Shown piece after piece: positions 9,809-19,136 of a DNA stretch of 64,000 nucleotides (the stretch's first letter is position 1; each line of letters opens with the position of its first letter). The stretch comes from an uncultured Sphingomonadaceae bacterium (GTDB taxonomy: Bacteria; Pseudomonadota; Alphaproteobacteria; Sphingomonadales; Sphingomonadaceae). Where the stretch lies: positions 124,001 through 188,000 of the forward strand of contig CALLJS010000017.1 of assembly GCA_938050045.1 (NCBI GenBank). The letters run 5' to 3'. The notes under the pieces are model-generated. The model was not told where the DNA came from. It saw only the letters and a program-made list of their open reading frames with translations, and ran no database searches. The translations under genes and the position numbers were made by a program.

Positions 9809-10735
9809 ATGGCAGAATTATCGTCTATATCGCTTGATTTGGATCAGAATAATCTGCCCATTTTGGCGCAAAAATTAGGGCAATCTTTTCACAATACGGG
9901 TTTTGCTCTTATCGACCATCATGGCATTGATGCAGACTTAATTGAGCGCGCCGAAGGCATATCGCGCCAATTTTTTGCGCTGCCAGAAGAGGTGAAACGC
10001 CGCTATCATCAGCACAATGGCGGCGCTCGCGGATATACGCCTTTTGGTATGGAAAAGGCCAAAGACGCTGATAAGGTGGATCTGAAGGAATTTTGGCATA
10101 TTGGCCGCGAATTACCAGCGGGGCATGCCTTTCAGCGCCTAATGCCAGCGAATATTTGGCCCAAAGAAGTGGATGAATTTCGCGCGATATGTCTGGAATT
10201 ATTCGCCGCCTTTGACCGTTGCGGATTAAGAATTTTGCGCGCTATCGCGCTATTTTTGAATATGGATATAGACTATTTTACCGATACGGTGCGCGATGGT
10301 AATTCTATTCTAAGATTGCTGCATTATCCGCCTGTGCCTGCCAATTCGCCGTCCGTTCGGGCGGCAGCGCACGAAGATATAAATTGCATCACCCTATTGT
10401 TGGGGGCGCAAGAGGCAGGGCTAGAATTGCTCGACCGCCATGGAGATTGGCAGGCAATCAAACCCACCGTTGGGCAATTGGTGGTCAATATTGGCGATAT
10501 GTTGCAACGATTGACCAATGATATACTGCCCTCGACAACGCATAGGGTTGTCAATCCAACGCCTGAGCGGGCATCGCATGCGCGCTATTCTATGCCTTAT
10601 TTTCTGCACTTTAGACCCGATTTTATGATCGAGACATTGGAGAATTGCAAAGCGGGTGGGATTAATCATTATCCCGATCCGATCCGCGCGCATGATTATT
10701 TGTTGCAGCGATTAAAAGAGATTAACCTGATATAA
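9809..10735 (+). CDS. 2-oxoglutarate/Fe(II) oxygenase, isopenicillin-N-synthase family
   Basis: The ORF track starts at 9752 inside the previous gene. I prefer ATG 9809 because GAGAGAAG lies just upstream, giving 308 residues. The N-terminal DIOX_N-type region FHNTGFALIDHHGID is followed by the double-stranded beta-helix: HEDINCITLLLGA gives the HxD iron ligands and STTHRVVNP the distal histidine, with RYSMPYFLHF after the 2-oxoglutarate-binding region. The family includes plant-type dioxygenases and bacterial ethylene-forming-like enzymes; the substrate is unknown. Linked to the LOG gene by close spacing. Confidence 0.85.
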   Translation: MAELSSISLDLDQNNLPILAQKLGQSFHNTGFALIDHHGIDADLIERAEGISRQFFALPEEVKRRYHQHNGGARGYTPFGMEKAKDADKVDLKEFWHIGRELPAGHAFQRLMPANIWPKEVDEFRAICLELFAAFDRCGLRILRAIALFLNMDIDYFTDTVRDGNSILRLLHYPPVPANSPSVRAAAHEDINCITLLLGAQEAGLELLDRHGDWQAIKPTVGQLVVNIGDMLQRLTNDILPSTTHRVVNPTPERASHARYSMPYFLHFRPDFMIETLENCKAGGINHYPDPIRAHDYLLQRLKEINLI

Positions 10736-10852
10736 ATGCTGCGCAGCATTTGTGCAGCATATTGATGCTTGGCTTCATCATCATACTCTGTCACAATATA
10801 GCCCATATAGAGCGATTATAAAAATATTTTCAAAGCTTTATGGGAAGAAGAT

Positions 10853-12304
10853 ATGGTGAGCAATAAGGAAGATTCTAAAGCCACACATGCTGGCTTTACG
10901 CTGCCTTTTTGGAATAAATTTGCTTATGGCATCGGCTCCATTCCCTATGGGATAAAGGATGGTGGTTTCAGCTATTTTGTCCTGATATATTATTCTCAAG
11001 TCTTGGGATTACCCGCACAATATGTTGGATTAGCACTATTCATTGCCATGCTATTCGATGCAATATCTGATCCTTTAATTGGATATTGGAGCGATACTAT
11101 AAGCAGTCCGTTGGGCCGCAGGCATCCATTCATGTACGCAGCGGCTTTGCCCATTGCGATAAGCTATTATTTTTTATGGATACCGCCCGCAGGGTTAAGC
11201 GATGCGCATTTATTTTTATGGCTCTTAATTTTGTCGATAGCGATACGCACATTGATAACATTATATGAAATACCCTCATCAGCTTTGAGCGCAGAAATGA
11301 CCAATGATTATGATGAACGCACATCGATACTCTCTTACCGGCAATCATTTGCATGGATAGGCGGAACGGTGGTTGGTTCCATTGGTCTCGCTTTTTTCTT
11401 GGTGCCAACCGATATGATTGATCGCGGTATTATGAATGCAGCGGGTTATCAGAGCTTTGGCTTAGTGGCCGCGATAGCGATATTTATCTGTATTATGACG
11501 AGCGCGCTAGGCACGCATAGGCTGATCCCATATTTGCGCAATGCTCCAAAAAAATCGAGGCTCACGCTTAAACGGACATTTGCAGAGATTTTTGAGACAT
11601 TATCCGACAAAAATTTCATCGCGATATTTTTGACCACATTAGTGGGGGCGACGGCGACGGGTCTTTCTGCTGGATTAAATTATTATATCAATAATTTCTT
11701 TTGGGAATTTTCCACCGAGCAAGTGTCATTATTGCAAATTTCGGTGATAATTTCTGCGCTATTTGCTCTATTTATTGGCCCCTGGGCTTCGCGCAAATGG
11801 GGCAAAAAGCGCGCCGCTATCGGCATGGGTATCATTGCATTTAGCACAATGCCTATGCCCGTTGCTTTGCGCTTGATGTCGCTGATGCCAGCCAATGGCG
11901 ATCCGATATTATTTCCGATTATTGTCTCTCTCGCGGTGATTGATTTGACCCTAATCATTTGTTTCTTGGCGCTGAGCCAATCTATGGTTGCCGATGTGGT
12001 AGAAGCCAGCGAATTGCGCACCAAACGGCGCAGCGAGGGTGTATTATTTGCATCTATCACCTTTGCCCGTAAATTTTCACAAGGCAGCGGCGTTATGTTC
12101 GCATCGGTGATGCTCGCATTGATAGAATTTCCGCGCCAATCAAGCCCAGGGGAGATCCCAAGCGAGAATATCTATAATCTAGGGCTAATCTATGCCCCAA
12201 CATTATTCATCATTTGGATGGTCATGCTGTTTATGCTCGCGCGCTATAAGATTGATCGCGATAGCCATGCAAAAAATGTGGCCCTATTATCCGATCAGCC
12301 GTGA
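10853..12304 (+). CDS. MFS transporter of the glycoside-pentoside-hexuronide (GPH, MelB-like) family
   Basis: 483 residues with about 12 hydrophobic helices. The GPH hallmark near helix 2, DAISDPLIGYWSDTISSPLGRRHP, matches the MelB cation/sugar region. GPH members symport glycosides with Na+ or H+. It faces the galactoside locus tail-to-tail with the BCCT gene, leaving only 8 bases between the stop codons. A role in the neighbouring alpha-galactoside pathway is possible, but it is not in the same transcription unit. Confidence 0.88.
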   Translation: MVSNKEDSKATHAGFTLPFWNKFAYGIGSIPYGIKDGGFSYFVLIYYSQVLGLPAQYVGLALFIAMLFDAISDPLIGYWSDTISSPLGRRHPFMYAAALPIAISYYFLWIPPAGLSDAHLFLWLLILSIAIRTLITLYEIPSSALSAEMTNDYDERTSILSYRQSFAWIGGTVVGSIGLAFFLVPTDMIDRGIMNAAGYQSFGLVAAIAIFICIMTSALGTHRLIPYLRNAPKKSRLTLKRTFAEIFETLSDKNFIAIFLTTLVGATATGLSAGLNYYINNFFWEFSTEQVSLLQISVIISALFALFIGPWASRKWGKKRAAIGMGIIAFSTMPMPVALRLMSLMPANGDPILFPIIVSLAVIDLTLIICFLALSQSMVADVVEASELRTKRRSEGVLFASITFARKFSQGSGVMFASVMLALIEFPRQSSPGEIPSENIYNLGLIYAPTLFIIWMVMLFMLARYKIDRDSHAKNVALLSDQP

Positions 12305-12312
12305 TGCTATAT

Positions 12313-13854
12313 TCATTGTTTGAGCAATTTCGGGCGCAGCGATAGCCAAAGCAGCACCATATTTAGCATAATGATAATGAACAGTGCAGGCAAGCCGCCC
12401 AAATTGGATAGCATCCTAACTCCATCGATTCCTGAATGGCTGACCATCACCCACGCAGCAATACCGATTAATCCAATCCAAATGGTTTTGATGATGACGC
12501 CTAATTTATTGCCGCTTTCTGTGTCTTCAGAAAAACTCTCCCCGTCCGTATCTTGCCCTTCTTGTTTTTGGCAAATCATCCGAATAGCTTCGCTATTGCT
12601 ATCGGCGGCGGTGACATAAGAAATAAAGGCCAGCAGCAATAGCGAGGCGATTAACAGGCCTCCCAATGGCAAAAATTCGAGGGCTGCAAAAGCAACCGAT
12701 TCCGCTCCATTGGTATCAAGGCTATGTTTTAATATCCCATCATTGGCGTCATTAATGGACATAGAAAATACGCCGAAAATGCTCATCCAGACGATGCTAA
12801 ATAGGGATGGTAATATCAAATTCATTATGATGAAGGCCCGCACGGTATAGCCGCGCGCAATCTTGCCCAAAAACATGGCGGTCACTGGGGCCCAAGCGAA
12901 CCAATTGGCCCAATAAAATATTGTCCAATCATTGGCCCATGCGCGATCATCCGCCACGCCCAATAATAATGATCTGGGAATAATCTCTTCGACATAACCG
13001 ACAAGCGCGCGCGACCCTTCGCTGACTATGGCCGCCGTTGGCCCAAAAATTAGGATGAATAATGCGAGGGCAAAAAAATATTTAATGTTGATGTCGGATA
13101 AAATTCTAATCCCTTTGGTGAGGCCCGTTATCGATGAAATAAGGACGGTTGTGACGATTAATAGAGCGACGATGGCCATAATGAGGGGAGAGCTTTCTAC
13201 GCCCGTAATTTCACCAAATCCGCCAGCTAGCATCAATAGGCCCGTCCCCATAGAGGCGGCCATGCCCATCACTAATGAGATGAGTATCAGCGCGTCCAAT
13301 ATATCGGTTATGTATTGCGGTATCTGGCCAAACAAAACCGATAATGGCCCTGATAATGAAATGTCTTTGCCTAGATTATAGATGGACAAAGCAAAGGCAA
13401 GCGATGCTATGGTATAGATAGCATAGGGCGATAATGTCCAATGCATGAACAGCGATATAAGACTGAATTGCCGCGCCGCATCGCTTTGCGCTTCTAAGCC
13501 TCTATTGCCGCTATCATAGAGATGGAACATAGGTTCTGCCATCGACCAAAATAATATGCCCGTTGCTATTGTTGTGCATAATGTGATGGCGAACCAATTC
13601 CAGCGCGATAACATCGGCACTGCTTCTTTTCCGCCGATTTTAATTTTACCAATGGGCGAGATATATATCCAAATACAGCTTAGCAAAAACCCAAAAACGG
13701 CATAAGCAAATAGCGAACCAAAACCGTCTAATATTGTGCTATTCAGAGCATTGGCAAAGGCAAAGAAACCAGCGCTATCTTTTAGCGACCAAGCAACGGC
13801 TGCGCATAATATGCTGATGGGGATGAAGAAAACGATAGGGCGAATAGATTGCAT
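12313..13854 (-). CDS. BCCT family transporter (betaine/carnitine/choline type)
   Basis: 513 residues with 12 hydrophobic segments and the BCCT signature IFYWANWFAWAPVTAMFLGKIARG around residue 310. BCCT carriers import trimethylammonium or sulfonium compounds such as glycine betaine, choline or DMSP by Na+ symport or as antiporters. It has no long cytosolic C-terminal osmosensor tail. It lies downstream of a TonB receptor on the same strand, but a terminator separates them. Compatible-solute or DMSP uptake would fit a marine life style; the substrate is not established. Confidence 0.9.
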   Translation of the reverse strand: MQSIRPIVFFIPISILCAAVAWSLKDSAGFFAFANALNSTILDGFGSLFAYAVFGFLLSCIWIYISPIGKIKIGGKEAVPMLSRWNWFAITLCTTIATGILFWSMAEPMFHLYDSGNRGLEAQSDAARQFSLISLFMHWTLSPYAIYTIASLAFALSIYNLGKDISLSGPLSVLFGQIPQYITDILDALILISLVMGMAASMGTGLLMLAGGFGEITGVESSPLIMAIVALLIVTTVLISSITGLTKGIRILSDINIKYFFALALFILIFGPTAAIVSEGSRALVGYVEEIIPRSLLLGVADDRAWANDWTIFYWANWFAWAPVTAMFLGKIARGYTVRAFIIMNLILPSLFSIVWMSIFGVFSMSINDANDGILKHSLDTNGAESVAFAALEFLPLGGLLIASLLLLAFISYVTAADSNSEAIRMICQKQEGQDTDGESFSEDTESGNKLGVIIKTIWIGLIGIAAWVMVSHSGIDGVRMLSNLGGLPALFIIIMLNMVLLWLSLRPKLLKQ

Positions 13855-13906
13855 TGCAACATGGTAGCGAATTTATTGCAAAGTGCTAGGCCCTGACCCT
13901 AAATCA

Positions 13907-13932
13907 ATAAAAAAGGGAGCTCGAAAGCCCCC
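13907..13932 (-). terminator. Terminator after TonB receptor
   Basis: On the minus strand GGGGGCT-TTCG-AGCTCCC forms a 7-bp stem with a stable UUCG loop, followed by six T. Confidence 0.88.
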
Positions 13933-13955
13933 TCTAATTTTAGAGATATATGCAT

Positions 13956-16547
13956 TTAGAATTTATAGCGAATAACACCGCCATAAGTACGCGGTTGGTT
14001 AGGATAACCAGAAATTGTTCCTTGTTGCGCAACACCATCAAAAATGGTGCTGATGAATTGTGAGTCGGTTAAGTTACGCGCCCAAATACCAATATCAAAA
14101 CCATTTGCGAGCGATAAGGTTGCAGTAGCATTTAACAGATTAACCTCGCGGCGGAATGGCTCTGCCGCTGCACGCGCAGGCGCAAAAGGGTCGGCCAATG
14201 AGAAATCGATAAATGCAGGCAAACCATCTGCGATTTGAACATTGCTCTCATGCTGATAATCGGCATTCAATGTCAATATATTATCGCCGCCCAGTTCAAT
14301 AGCATAGGTAGCGCCGACAGTGAGAGCAAATTCGGCTATACCGGCTGGGCGCAGACCAGAGAGATCACCAACCGCAGAGTTAGGGAAATCATCATTTTCA
14401 GCATCAAGATATGTCAATGCCGCTTTGAAGGTTAAACCATCGGTTGGTGATACAGAGCCATCAAATTCAAAACCACGTACCGATGATTCGGGAGCATTGG
14501 CCAACACAAAGCCCGTACCCGTAAAGATGTTGCTTTGGAAATTGGTCAATGTTTGGTCAAATAAGGCAAGATTGAATGCAAACCCATCCCATTGGCCTTT
14601 GATACCAACTTCATAGACTTCGGCTTCTTCTGGTTCAGCAAACCGCGTACCGTTAGAACCATTTGTAACCGCAATACCAGCATTGGTAACATTGGATGGC
14701 GGTGCCGCAAAGGCACTGCCGCTTGGGCCTGGAACAAAGTCCGATGGTAATGGACGCGAATCGCGTGAGAGGTTGATTGACGATGCTTTAAAGCCCGTTG
14801 CATAAGTAGCATAAACATTAATATTATCATTCACTTCATAAGAAGCGCGAACGGAATATGACAAATCAGTATCGCTGGTACGGCCATCTTCTACCGCATT
14901 AGGAATAGCCAAGAACGGCGGTTGGAATTGAAACGCTCTCAAGCCGAATAGCGGGTTTGCCGCACTTTGCGCCGCTGCTAAGAGCCCAGCTTGCTGCGCT
15001 GCGGGTAATGCTTGGAACTGAGCGGGCGTCGTTACCGCGCCCATTGTCGCCCCAGTAATGAAAGCATCGACGAGATTGACCTGACCCAATTCATCCAATG
15101 CATTAATTTCTAGCGCAGATGATTTGCTATCGTCGGTATAGTTTGCGCCCAATGTAACGGTGAAACGATCGGTCAATTCAAAATCAAGCGTCCCAAAGAT
15201 TGAGAATGCTTCGTTGCTGAATGAGAAAATTTCATCGGTTAGTAACCCTGGGCTGAAGACACTATTAGCAGGAAGGCCCAGTCCAGCTTCAACGCCTGAG
15301 AATATATCGGCTGGCGAGCCAGCAGGGCCACCGCCCGCCAATAGGCTGAAGAATGACCGTGTGTCTTGGCCTGTGATTAACTGGCTGGTTTGATCGATAT
15401 CCTCGTTAAAATAGAAACCCCCTAATAGAAAGTTTAAGGGGCCATTAAAATCAGATGCTACGCGAAATTCAGTGGTAAAGGTTCTAAATTCTTGCTGCTG
15501 CGCTTCATTAACAATGTCGGCGCTAGAGAAATCAACATCTTGGAGCAAATCACGGTCAACCCCACGATAAGATGAGATATTGGTGAAGGTTAAATCCCCA
15601 GACGTATAATCTGTTTGTAAAGATACGCCATAATTGTCAATTTCATTGGTTGGTAATACGTTCAAAAATGTACTGAAACTAAATGGTGCTTCTGGATCAA
15701 GAGCACCACCGACGCCAAAAGTTGCGGGAACTGTCGGGCCTGCGGAGAGGTTTGCGGCTACGCAGCATTCCTCGTCAATACGGTCATAATCGCCGATTAA
15801 ACGGAAGCTTAAATCGCTGGTCGGTTCCCATAATAATTGGCCGCGTCCACCATAACGATTACGGTTATTGACATCATCGCCTGATGTTTGTTCGGTGACA
15901 TAGCCATCGCGGTTATTATATGTTCCGCCAAGGCTGAATGCTAATGTATCGGATAAAGGCCCAGTGATGCTGGCTTTTGCGATTACGGCATTGAAATTAC
16001 CATAACTAAATTCAGCTTTGCCGCCAAATTCAAACTGGGGTGCTTCGGTGATGATGCTGATAACGCCAGCCGATGCGTTTTTGCCGAATAATGTTGATTG
16101 AGGACCGCGCAATACCTCAACACGTTGAATGTTGGGAAGATCACCAATTTGCGCCGCTGAACGCGAACGATAAACACCATCGATGAAAACACCCACAGAA
16201 GGCTCAATGCCTGCATTATTGGCACCATTACCAAAACCACGGATGATGAAATTGGTGTTTGATGAATTTTGTAGCTGGTTGACACGCAGAGAAGGCGCAA
16301 CAGATTGCAGATCTTGTAGATCGCGAATAGCGGCATTCTCAATTGTTTCGGCACTGGTAACAGATACTGAAATAGGTAATTCTTGTAATGTGGTTTCACG
16401 CTTAGAGGCGGTAACAATGATAACATCGCTATCGTCTTCTTCTTCGGCAGCAGTTTCTTGGGCTATTGCGGTTGAAGCATATCCCACCGATGCCATGCTG
16501 ATGGATGTCATCAATGCCGTTTTAATGATTGATTTTCTAATTCTCAT
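13956..16547 (-). CDS. TonB-dependent outer-membrane receptor
   Basis: 863 residues. A signal peptide ends STAIAQ-ETA and is followed by TonB box DVIIVTASKRETTLQ. The plug has IRGFGNGANN, NIQRVEVLRGPQSTLFGKN and ASAGVISIIT. The barrel ends GYPNQPRTYGGVIRYKF with terminal Phe. It closely parallels the receptor at 3446 in plan and length, so the two are likely paralogues. Position beside galK-galT suggests, but does not prove, a saccharide ligand. The start follows an AAGGAGAGC Shine-Dalgarno. Confidence 0.92.
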   Translation of the reverse strand: MRIRKSIIKTALMTSISMASVGYASTAIAQETAAEEEDDSDVIIVTASKRETTLQELPISVSVTSAETIENAAIRDLQDLQSVAPSLRVNQLQNSSNTNFIIRGFGNGANNAGIEPSVGVFIDGVYRSRSAAQIGDLPNIQRVEVLRGPQSTLFGKNASAGVISIITEAPQFEFGGKAEFSYGNFNAVIAKASITGPLSDTLAFSLGGTYNNRDGYVTEQTSGDDVNNRNRYGGRGQLLWEPTSDLSFRLIGDYDRIDEECCVAANLSAGPTVPATFGVGGALDPEAPFSFSTFLNVLPTNEIDNYGVSLQTDYTSGDLTFTNISSYRGVDRDLLQDVDFSSADIVNEAQQQEFRTFTTEFRVASDFNGPLNFLLGGFYFNEDIDQTSQLITGQDTRSFFSLLAGGGPAGSPADIFSGVEAGLGLPANSVFSPGLLTDEIFSFSNEAFSIFGTLDFELTDRFTVTLGANYTDDSKSSALEINALDELGQVNLVDAFITGATMGAVTTPAQFQALPAAQQAGLLAAAQSAANPLFGLRAFQFQPPFLAIPNAVEDGRTSDTDLSYSVRASYEVNDNINVYATYATGFKASSINLSRDSRPLPSDFVPGPSGSAFAAPPSNVTNAGIAVTNGSNGTRFAEPEEAEVYEVGIKGQWDGFAFNLALFDQTLTNFQSNIFTGTGFVLANAPESSVRGFEFDGSVSPTDGLTFKAALTYLDAENDDFPNSAVGDLSGLRPAGIAEFALTVGATYAIELGGDNILTLNADYQHESNVQIADGLPAFIDFSLADPFAPARAAAEPFRREVNLLNATATLSLANGFDIGIWARNLTDSQFISTIFDGVAQQGTISGYPNQPRTYGGVIRYKF

Positions 16548-16784
16548 AATTGCTCTCCTTGTGTAATGGGCATTTTTATGCCTCTTTCCCTTGGGGTACC
16601 TAAATCAAACTGACAACATTGGCGCAATATACAAGCATTTTTATGCATTATTGGCACAGACGGATAAGATATGATGTACTTGTGCAACTATAGAGGAGAG
16701 TTTTAATAAGATTGCATTGACCAATATACGCTACGTCAACATGGCTTTTCGCTATTGAATTATAGAGTAAAGCCAATGGCGGGG

Positions 16785-17942
16785 TTAAATAATATTGACC
16801 CCAGCGGAGGCTCTGGATATTAACATTTCGACCTTCTGATTATCATTTTTCTTATAGTGGCGGTGAATGGAATCGATAATATCGGCGATATGCTCATGCG
16901 GGGCGAGCGCAATGACGCAGCCCCCGAAGCCGCCGCCCGTCATACGCGCACCGCCTCTTCCATCGCAATAGTGCGCAATCGCATCGTTCATAATATCTGC
17001 TAATCGATCAATCTCAGCCACTGTTATTTCGAAATCATCGCGCATCGATGCATGCGATTGCTGCATCAACTGGCCTAGCTTGCTCAAATCATTTTGCCGC
17101 AATGCAATGGCTGCGGCCAATGTGCGCGCATTTTCGGTGACGACATGGCGCGCGCGCCTATAGCTTATATCGTCTAAGCCTGCTTTGCCCGCCTCTAACT
17201 GATTTTCATCAATATCACGCAGGGCTGCGACACCATAATGAAGCGCGGCTTTTTCGCATTGTGCGCGTCTTTCATTATAGGCACCATCGCTATTACTATG
17301 GATGATACCGCTGTTCACGATTAAAAGGCTAATATTTTCAGGGATCGGAATGGCGCTACACTCTAATGTTCGGCAATCAATCAGCAAGGCATGCTCTGCC
17401 GACGCTTTTGCGGATATAAGTTGATCCATAATGCCGCAAGCACAGCCGACAAATTGATTTTCTGCCTCTTGTCCAATCATCGCCAAATCGGTAAGTTTAA
17501 TCATCTGCCCTGATTGCTCTATCAAAGCTCTGCCAACCGCCATTTCAAGGGCGGCTGATGATGACAGACCAGAACCAAGCGGGACATCGCCGGCTATGCT
17601 AATCCGCGATGGTGCGAGGCTGTAGTCGCCAAGTAAGAGATGTTTGGCCATGCCGCGCACATAATTGGCCCATAATTGCGGCGATTCCACAATATCTCCA
17701 TCGATTGAAAATATATCGTGAGCATCATAATCAATCGATAAAGCTTCAATAATATCACCATCATGACGGCCAATAGCAACAACCGTATCTTTATCGATCG
17801 CGCAAGGGAGGACAAAACCATCATTATAATCGGTATGTTCGCCGATGATATTAACCCGTCCTGGGGCTCTAATTATATGCTCGGGTTTCTTATCATAGGC
17901 GCGAATATAGGCGTCTATGGCCCGTGTTTTTGCATCGCTCAT
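16785..17942 (-). CDS. galK: Galactokinase
   Basis: 385 residues, the normal length. It has the galactokinase signature GRVNIIGEHTDYNDGFVLP near residue 27, the GHMP ATP loop PLGSGLSSSAALE near residue 120 and the C-terminal GHMP motif GARMTGGGFGGCVIAL. It phosphorylates galactose to galactose 1-phosphate (Leloir pathway). Its start overlaps the stop of galT by 4 bases, so the two are translationally coupled. No galE is visible in the window. Confidence 0.97.
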   Translation of the reverse strand: MSDAKTRAIDAYIRAYDKKPEHIIRAPGRVNIIGEHTDYNDGFVLPCAIDKDTVVAIGRHDGDIIEALSIDYDAHDIFSIDGDIVESPQLWANYVRGMAKHLLLGDYSLAPSRISIAGDVPLGSGLSSSAALEMAVGRALIEQSGQMIKLTDLAMIGQEAENQFVGCACGIMDQLISAKASAEHALLIDCRTLECSAIPIPENISLLIVNSGIIHSNSDGAYNERRAQCEKAALHYGVAALRDIDENQLEAGKAGLDDISYRRARHVVTENARTLAAAIALRQNDLSKLGQLMQQSHASMRDDFEITVAEIDRLADIMNDAIAHYCDGRGGARMTGGGFGGCVIALAPHEHIADIIDSIHRHYKKNDNQKVEMLISRASAGVNII

Positions 17943-18985
17943 AATCGGTCTCTTTGGTGGCCTTCTCTTAGACGACTAGCGGCTTGTTCGGGGGTTATGT
18001 CGCGTTGGCTTTCCGCCATCATTTCATAACCCACCATGAATTTGCGCACTGTAGCAGATCGCAATAATGGCGGATAAAAATGCGCATGTAATTGCCATGC
18101 CTTTGTATCGCGTTCATCAAAAGGCGCGCCATGCCACCCCATAGAATATGGAAATGAAACACCAAATAGAGCATCGTAGCAGCGCGTAAGTGATTGCATA
18201 ATAGCCCCCAAATTATCGCGCTGAGCGTCGTTTAATTCATCTAATCGTGCGGCTGAAAAGCGCGGCAATAATAATGTTTCAAATGGCCACTGCGCCCAAT
18301 AGGGAACAATGACGATCCAATCATCATTTTCGATCACTAATCTCTCTTTTTTCTCCCTTTCATATTGAACCACATCCAAGAGCATAGCGCGGCCATGCGT
18401 CGCGAAATAAGCGCGCTGCTTGTCATCTTCGGTCTGCGCTTCATCGGGCAGAAAATCAGTTGCCCATATCTGCCCGTGCGGATGCGGGTTAGAGCATCCC
18501 ATCATCGCGCCTTTATTTTCAAAAATTTGCACCCATTGATAATCCTTGCCCAGCTTTTGGCTCTCATCGCACCAACTATCGACAATTTCGCGCATAGCCG
18601 TGGGCGTTAAATCAGGCAGGGTCTGGCTATGGTCTGGCGAAAAGCAGATTACTTTGCAAACCCCAGCAATATTTTGAGATTGGAATAGGGGGTGCTTAGA
18701 TGGTTTTTGGCCTACGTGCGCTATATCCAATATCGCTGGAAAATCATTATCAAAAATATAGGTGGATTGATAATCGGGATTTTTATCGCCGCCGATACGC
18801 TCATTATCCGGACACAGATAGCATTTTGGATCATAGCTTGGTAAATCGCTGGCTTCGGCTGTGTCTTCTTGTCCAAGCCATGGGCGTTTTGCGCGGTGCG
18901 GTGATACCACGATATGACGCCCGGTAAGCGGGTTTAATCGGCGATGGGGGTGCTCGGCAGATGTTTCATTCTCATTATCGCTCAT
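17939..18985 (-). CDS. galT: UDP-glucose--hexose-1-phosphate uridylyltransferase
   Basis: 348 residues, class I GalT. The active-site triad HPH is seen in SNPHPHGQIWA near residue 160. CYLCPDNERIGG near residue 56 holds the zinc-binding cysteines. It converts galactose 1-phosphate and UDP-glucose to glucose 1-phosphate and UDP-galactose. First gene of a galT-galK pair, with a 150-base AT-rich promoter region upstream. Confidence 0.97.
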   Translation of the reverse strand: MSDNENETSAEHPHRRLNPLTGRHIVVSPHRAKRPWLGQEDTAEASDLPSYDPKCYLCPDNERIGGDKNPDYQSTYIFDNDFPAILDIAHVGQKPSKHPLFQSQNIAGVCKVICFSPDHSQTLPDLTPTAMREIVDSWCDESQKLGKDYQWVQIFENKGAMMGCSNPHPHGQIWATDFLPDEAQTEDDKQRAYFATHGRAMLLDVVQYEREKKERLVIENDDWIVIVPYWAQWPFETLLLPRFSAARLDELNDAQRDNLGAIMQSLTRCYDALFGVSFPYSMGWHGAPFDERDTKAWQLHAHFYPPLLRSATVRKFMVGYEMMAESQRDITPEQAASRLREGHQRDRL

Positions 18986-19086
18986 ATATTTGTTCCGTCT
19001 GTAGCGTGACTTATGTCGAATGAATATTTCACTATATTATAGGCAGCAATATAATGCATAATTTGTGCTGTTATGAATTATAGTAT

Positions 19087-19118
19087 AAAAATAGGCGAGA
19101 CATTTCTGCCCCGCCTAT
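19087..19118 (-). terminator. Terminator after the glpD-TonB receptor unit
   Basis: On the minus strand ATAGGCGGGGCA-GAAA-TGTCTCGCCTAT makes a 12-bp stem with two wobble pairs and a GNRA loop, followed by TTTT. It separates this unit from galT-galK. Confidence 0.88.
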
Positions 19119-19136
19119 CAATTTTATCAGATGAAA